In this document: positions 7,185 to 10,458 of the stretch, piece by piece
Position numbering within the stretch: position 1 is the first letter of the stretch
Layout: the number at the start of each line of letters is the position of its first letter
Origin: JBOGZD01 sp050697155
GTDB lineage: Bacteria; Actinomycetota; Thermoleophilia; Solirubrobacterales; 70-9
Direction: 5' to 3'
DNA length: 10,458 bases
NCBI GenBank assembly: GCA_050697155.1
Contig: JBOGZD010000099.1
Coordinates: 1 to 10,458, forward strand
Translations under genes and position numbers: made by a program
Notes under the pieces: generated by a model
The model's input: the letters and a program-made list of their open reading frames with translations, nothing else
The model's database searches: none
Told to the model about the DNA's origin: nothing

Positions 7185-7466
7185 GCGGTCGCCAACCCGG
7201 AGCTCGGCTTCGGCGAGCTCTACCGGCGAGCGCTCGAGGTCGGGCGCGACCACGTCTCGGCGACGGTGAACACGCTCGTGCTCGCCTACGCCGGCGCCTC
7301 GCTGCCGGTGCTGTTGATCTTCGGCTCCGGCGAGCTCGGCTTCGTCGACGCGGTCAACGTCGAGCTCGTCGCCCAAGAGGTCGTTGCCACCCTGGTCGGC
7401 TCGATCGGGCTGATCGCCGCGGTCCCGATTACGACCGCGCTCGCCGCCTTCGCCGACGCCGCCTGA
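7185..7466 (+). pseudogene. 5'-truncated remnant of a YibE/F-family membrane protein
   Basis: Directly after the znuA stop, and in the same frame, 93 codons encode the C-terminal part of a YibE/F-like protein (multi-pass membrane family of unknown function, usually near 400 residues). The recognisable parts are 'ANPELGFGELYRRALEVGRDH', 'TVNTLVLAYAGASLPVLLIF' and 'TLVGSIGLIAAVPITTALAA'. About three quarters of the family length is missing, and the only conventional start is an internal GTG at 7266 within a conserved segment, with no ribosome binding site. I read it as the end of a gene whose front was lost by a deletion that joined it to znuA. Readthrough of the znuA TGA would extend ZnuA by two membrane segments. 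The last 38 bp overlap the convergent PhoX-like gene. Confidence 0.7.
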
Positions 7467-8703
7467 ACGGGCCCGAGACCTCGTAGACCGCGCCGACCAC
7501 GCCGGCGCGCTGGGAGGCGAAGTAGACCCGGTCCCCGCGCGGGTTGAAGCACACGCCGGCAACCTCGGAGCTGAGGTCGGTTTCGGGAGCCCCGTGCTCC
7601 GGGCCGGTCAGCTTCGCGAACCGGGCGACGGTGCGCGGAGCGCGGTGGTTGGGCCCGCCCGGCGTGATCAGCACGACGTCGAACGCATCGGGAGCGCCGT
7701 TGTCCTCGCAGACGAAGAGGTCGCCGGAGGGCGGGTGGACGGTGATGTTGTCGACGTCGGTGAGCGGCGCTCCGGGGATCTTGTCGGGGTCGTAGATCTT
7801 GCGGATCCGCTTGCGTCGCGTGTCGTAGGCCCAGATCCGGCTGTCGCCGGTGGTCGCCAGGTAGACGACGCCGCTGTCGAACCAGATCCCCTCCCCGCGC
7901 TTGAACTTCGTCGCCTGGGGGACCTGGAGGCGGGTCGGGGCGCTGGCCGCGCCGGGGTCGGGGACGTCGATCCACTTGACCTCGCCGCTCGGCTTGCGCA
8001 CCCGGGCCACCTGTAGCCGCCCCTCGCTGAGATCGCCCTTGCGCACCGGCCGGAAGCGGTAGAAGCAGCCGTCGCCCTCGTCCTCGCTCAGGTAGGCGAA
8101 GCCGGTGCGGGGATCGACGCAGGCCGCCTCGTGCGTGAACACGCCGAGCGCCGGATGTGCGACGGCGTCGCGCTCGCCCGCGGGGTCGCACTCCCAGACC
8201 ATTCCCCGGTCGATCTCCTCGCACGAGAGCCAGGTGCCCCAGGGCGTCGGCCCTCCGGCGCAGTTGGTGCTCGTGCCGGACAGGATCCGGTAGGCGTTCG
8301 TGATCGCCCCGCCGGCGTCGAAGCGGATCGCGCTCGCCCCGCCCTCCCCCGGGTTGCCGATCGGCGGGTCGATCGGCAGGTCCACCGCTGTGGGCACCTC
8401 GGAGTTCGAGACCAGGATCCAGCCGCCGTCCGGGGTGGCGAAGGTCGAGGCGCCGTCGCTGAAGATGTGCCAGGCATAGCCCGTGCCCTCTACCGGCTGC
8501 AGCCCGCTGGCGACCACCCTCGAGCTGAAGCCCTGCGGGAGTCGCAGGCCATTGGCGTCCGGCGGCCCGAGCGGCCCGTAGGGGCCGGGCCCGGGCCGCG
8601 CCGGCTTTGCCAGCGAGCGCCAGAACTCGGGACCGAGGGTGAGCGCACCGGCCGCGGCGAGACCGCTGCCGATCAACTCCCGGCGGCGCAGCGTGGATCC
8701 CAT
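7429..8703 (-). CDS. PhoX/DUF839-family protein with Tat signal
   Basis: This 424-residue protein belongs to the PhoX-like (DUF839) beta-propeller family, which includes calcium- and iron-dependent alkaline phosphatases as well as many uncharacterised members. An N-terminal 'LRRRELIGSG' followed by a hydrophobic stretch (5-24) is a Tat signal, so it is exported folded. Family motifs are 'NCAGGPTPWGTWLSCEE' (147-163), 'HEAACVDPRTGFAYLSED' (191-208) and 'GVCFNPRGDRVYF' near the end. C148 may match the iron-bridging cysteine of PhoX. The chosen start is ATG 8703, which gives a short basic n-region; ATG 8745 is an in-frame alternative adding 14 residues. Neither has a clear Shine-Dalgarno sequence. 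The protein ends in eight consecutive arginines (414-421) that are read antisense to the YibE/F remnant. Phosphatase activity is plausible but not shown. Confidence 0.88.
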   Translation of the reverse strand: MGSTLRRRELIGSGLAAAGALTLGPEFWRSLAKPARPGPGPYGPLGPPDANGLRLPQGFSSRVVASGLQPVEGTGYAWHIFSDGASTFATPDGGWILVSNSEVPTAVDLPIDPPIGNPGEGGASAIRFDAGGAITNAYRILSGTSTNCAGGPTPWGTWLSCEEIDRGMVWECDPAGERDAVAHPALGVFTHEAACVDPRTGFAYLSEDEGDGCFYRFRPVRKGDLSEGRLQVARVRKPSGEVKWIDVPDPGAASAPTRLQVPQATKFKRGEGIWFDSGVVYLATTGDSRIWAYDTRRKRIRKIYDPDKIPGAPLTDVDNITVHPPSGDLFVCEDNGAPDAFDVVLITPGGPNHRAPRTVARFAKLTGPEHGAPETDLSSEVAGVCFNPRGDRVYFASQRAGVVGAVYEVSGPFRRRRRRRRARS

Positions 8704-8820
8704 CCGCAGCAGGCTCAGGTACCCCGCCGTGCCTCGGGTGAACATCCGGTTACGCGGCCCGGGGGCCCGGCTTGCGGTGGGTTCCGCGAAGATGCCCGCT
8801 TGGTCCGCACCCCCGGGAGC

Positions 8821-9825
8821 ATGATCCTCGAGCGCTACCGGCGCGCCGGTGCCGACCCGCCGTTCTGGGATCCGGCCCGCGACCACGGCGGCGCCTTCGA
8901 GGGCTATTACTGGCGCTTTACCGACGCCGCCGCCGGACGGGTCGTGATCGCGCTCTGCGGGCTGACCGGCTTCGGGAGCGGGCGCTGGGCGGTGGTCGCG
9001 ATCGCGGCGCATCCTGGCGGCGCGGTGAGGACCGCGATTCTGCGGACGGTGGCGGCAGACCGTGGCGGGCTCGGAGTGCGCGCGGGCGAGGCCGATGGCA
9101 CAGACGGCAGCGAGTCCTCGCGCGGGCTTTCGGGCAGCGACCGCGAGCTCGAGGCCGTGCTCGGGCCCGATGTGGTGCTGCGGGCCCGAATCGAGGGCCC
9201 GCGCCGGTTCCCTCGTCGCGCGGTGGGCAGCTCCGGTGTGGCCCAGGTCGTGCCCGGGCTGCCGCAGTACTGGCAGCCGCACCTCATGGGCGGGCGGGTG
9301 AGCGGCGAGCTTCGGCTAGGCGACGAGACGGTGGCGCTCGATGGCGCGACGGCCTACGTGGAGAAGAACTGGGGGTCGTCGTTCCCGGCCCGCTGGTGGT
9401 GGGGCCAGGCCGACGACTTCGCCGACGACGCATGCGTCGCCTTCGCCGGCGGGCCGCTGAGAATCGGCGGGCTCGGGATCGCGCCGACCCTAGTGGCGAT
9501 CCGGCTCGGCGAGCGCTACCTCTCGCTCGCCCCTCCCCTGGCCCGCACGCGCGCAGCGGTCGGCGAGCACGGGTGGCGGATCGACGTTCGCTCGCCGCGT
9601 TATGCGGTCGAGCTCGAGGGCGACGATCCGAGCGCGAGCGCGGTCGCACTGCCGGTCCCCCGCGCCGATGCGGTTGCGACCGACCCCCGGTCCCACCAGG
9701 CGCTCGCCGGGCGCCTGCGGGTGGTCGTCCGTCGCGGCTGGCGGACCCTGCTGGCTGGAGAGTCGCGGCTCGCCGGCCTCGAGCGACCTGGACCGAGGCA
9801 ATCGGAGGTGGCCGCATCCGGCTGA
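8821..9825 (+). CDS. Tocopherol-cyclase-like protein (VTE1 type)
   Basis: This 334-residue protein resembles tocopherol cyclases (VTE1 of plants, slr1737 of Synechocystis), which close the chromanol ring of prenylated quinols. Signatures are 'YYWRF' (29-33), 'PQYWQPHLMGGRVSG' (148-162) and the most diagnostic 'AYVEKNWGSSFPARWWWGQ' (178-196). The length is near that of the cyanobacterial enzyme (about 360), and it has no transit peptide or membrane segment. The ATG at 8821 has GGGAG almost touching it. TTG at 8800 in the same frame is an alternative and would place GGGAG inside the gene. The stop overlaps the likely start of a VTE3-like methyltransferase, so both should act in one pathway. The substrate is unknown; distant homologues occur in bacteria not known to make tocopherol, so a different prenyl quinol or lipid is possible. 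Confidence 0.85.
   Translation: MILERYRRAGADPPFWDPARDHGGAFEGYYWRFTDAAAGRVVIALCGLTGFGSGRWAVVAIAAHPGGAVRTAILRTVAADRGGLGVRAGEADGTDGSESSRGLSGSDRELEAVLGPDVVLRARIEGPRRFPRRAVGSSGVAQVVPGLPQYWQPHLMGGRVSGELRLGDETVALDGATAYVEKNWGSSFPARWWWGQADDFADDACVAFAGGPLRIGGLGIAPTLVAIRLGERYLSLAPPLARTRAAVGEHGWRIDVRSPRYAVELEGDDPSASAVALPVPRADAVATDPRSHQALAGRLRVVVRRGWRTLLAGESRLAGLERPGPRQSEVAASG
9804..9808 (+). promoter_or_regulatory. Shine-Dalgarno sequence of the methyltransferase gene
   Basis: GGAGG lies within the last codons of the cyclase gene. It is 13 nt before CTG 9822 (somewhat far) and 7 nt before ATC 9816 (ideal distance). No ATG, GTG or TTG in the methyltransferase frame lies nearby. It therefore supports a start in this spot with a rare initiator codon. 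Confidence 0.5.
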
Positions 9826-10458
9826 TCCAGCACAAGCGCGAGGCGTTCTGGTTCTACCGCTTCCTCTCGCTCGTCTACGAGCGGGTCAACCCGCTGTTTT
9901 GGACCGAGGGGATGCGAGCCGAGGCGCTCGCTCTCGCCCGCCTCGAGGACCGCGAGCTCTCCACCCTCGACGTCGGCGCCGGGACCGGCTTTGCCACCGA
10001 GGGAATCGTCGAACGGATCGCGGGAGAGCGGGTGACGATGCTCGACCAGAGCCCGCATCAGCTGGCGGTCGCCGAGCGAAAGCCGGCGCTCGCGGCCTGC
10101 CGCCGGGTGCAGGGCGACGCCGAGTCGCTGCCGTTCGAGACCGACTCGTTCGACCGCTACGTCTCGGCCGGCAGCATCGAGTACTGGCCCGAGCCACAGC
10201 TCGCGGTCGCCGAGGCATACCGGGTGCTGCGGGCGGGCGGCGTGGCGCTGATCGTCGGCCCGCTGCCGCCGCCGAATCCGATCACGCGCCGGCTCGCCGA
10301 CCTGTGGATGCTGTTCCCGCCCGAGGCCGACTACCGGCGCTGGTTCGACGCGGCCGGGTTCACCGACATCCGGGCCCGGTACGTGGCGCCGGCCTGGTAT
10401 CGCGGCAAGCGCGGCCGCTACGCGCTGGCGATCGCCGGCACCAAGGAGGCCGCCGGGC
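9822..10458 (+). CDS. VTE3-like MPBQ/MSBQ methyltransferase (3' end outside window)
   Basis: This class I SAM-dependent methyltransferase (212 codons visible) strikingly resembles plant VTE3, which methylates 2-methyl-6-phytyl- and 2-methyl-6-solanesyl-benzoquinol in tocopherol and plastoquinone synthesis. Shared stretches include 'IQHKREAFWFYRFLS', 'LDVGAGTGF' (SAM motif I, 49-57), 'LDQSPHQL', 'GDAESLPF', 'RYVSAGSIEYWPEPQ', 'DLWMLFP' and 'PAWYRGKRG'. Plant VTE3 continues into a C-terminal membrane anchor, which here would lie beyond the window. Conservation begins at the codon after CTG 9822, whose last two bases are shared with the cyclase stop (CTGA). The first ATG in frame (9912) lies inside conserved sequence and would remove about 30 conserved residues, so I favour a rare CTG (or ATC 9816) start. 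Its substrate should be a prenylated or other benzoquinol that the cyclase then closes. Confidence 0.85.
   Translation, partial: MIQHKREAFWFYRFLSLVYERVNPLFWTEGMRAEALALARLEDRELSTLDVGAGTGFATEGIVERIAGERVTMLDQSPHQLAVAERKPALAACRRVQGDAESLPFETDSFDRYVSAGSIEYWPEPQLAVAEAYRVLRAGGVALIVGPLPPPNPITRRLADLWMLFPPEADYRRWFDAAGFTDIRARYVAPAWYRGKRGRYALAIAGTKEAAG

Noticed and set aside
8754..8770. GGCCC/GGGCC inverted repeats in the PhoX-cyclase divergent gap
   Set aside because: Short, purely G/C repeats are expected by chance at this composition, and no promoter hexamers accompany them.
8704..9282. N-terminal extension of the PhoX-like protein to 617 residues
   Set aside because: The added part is antisense to the cyclase gene, and a Tat signal must be at the N-terminus.

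Overview
The window reads as chromosomal DNA of a high-GC actinobacterium. GC content is very high throughout, GTG and TTG starts are common, coding density is high, and SufB, SufD, the Fur-family regulator and the small STAS protein are of Gram-positive type. A deep-branching lineage such as Thermoleophilia/Solirubrobacterales is my best guess, but this is an inference from general character only. No phage, insertion sequence, CRISPR array, tRNA or rRNA is visible, and no gene-free stretch exceeds 300 bases.

Layout. (1) 1-314, minus: start of an unknown membrane-anchored secreted protein, cut by the window edge. (2) 346-3431, plus: a short iron-sulfur assembly operon made of a Rieske ferredoxin-like protein, SufB and SufD. 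SufC, SufS and SufU do not follow. A strong hairpin sits between sufB and the TTG start of sufD. (3) 3500-3877, plus: a solitary STAS-domain protein of the anti-sigma factor antagonist type. (4) 3882-7184: a zinc uptake locus. A Fur-family regulator (zur), an ABC ATPase (znuC), an ABC-3 permease (znuB) and a tiny histidine-containing membrane protein run on the minus strand. The substrate-binding lipoprotein gene (znuA) runs divergently on the plus strand. Two tandem Zur-type operators lie in the shared promoter, and the second one covers the znuA start codon. (5) 7185-7466, plus: a 5'-truncated remnant of a YibE/F-family membrane protein, in frame with znuA and separated from it only by the znuA stop. 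(6) 7429-8703, minus: a Tat-exported PhoX/DUF839-family protein whose polyarginine tail is read antisense from the YibE/F remnant. (7) 8821-10458, plus: a tocopherol-cyclase-like protein followed, with overlapping stop and start, by a methyltransferase that closely resembles plant VTE3 (MPBQ/MSBQ methyltransferase). The methyltransferase runs off the window.

How the genes work together. SufB and SufD form the scaffold for Fe-S cluster assembly, and the Rieske protein is a likely electron carrier for it or a client of it. Zur with zinc would repress both arms of the divergent znu locus; ZnuA would capture zinc outside the membrane and pass it to ZnuB/ZnuC. The most interesting part is the right end. 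A VTE1-like cyclase next to a VTE3-like quinol methyltransferase looks like the tail of a chromanol (tocopherol- or plastochromanol-like) pathway in a bacterium with no sign of photosynthesis in this window.
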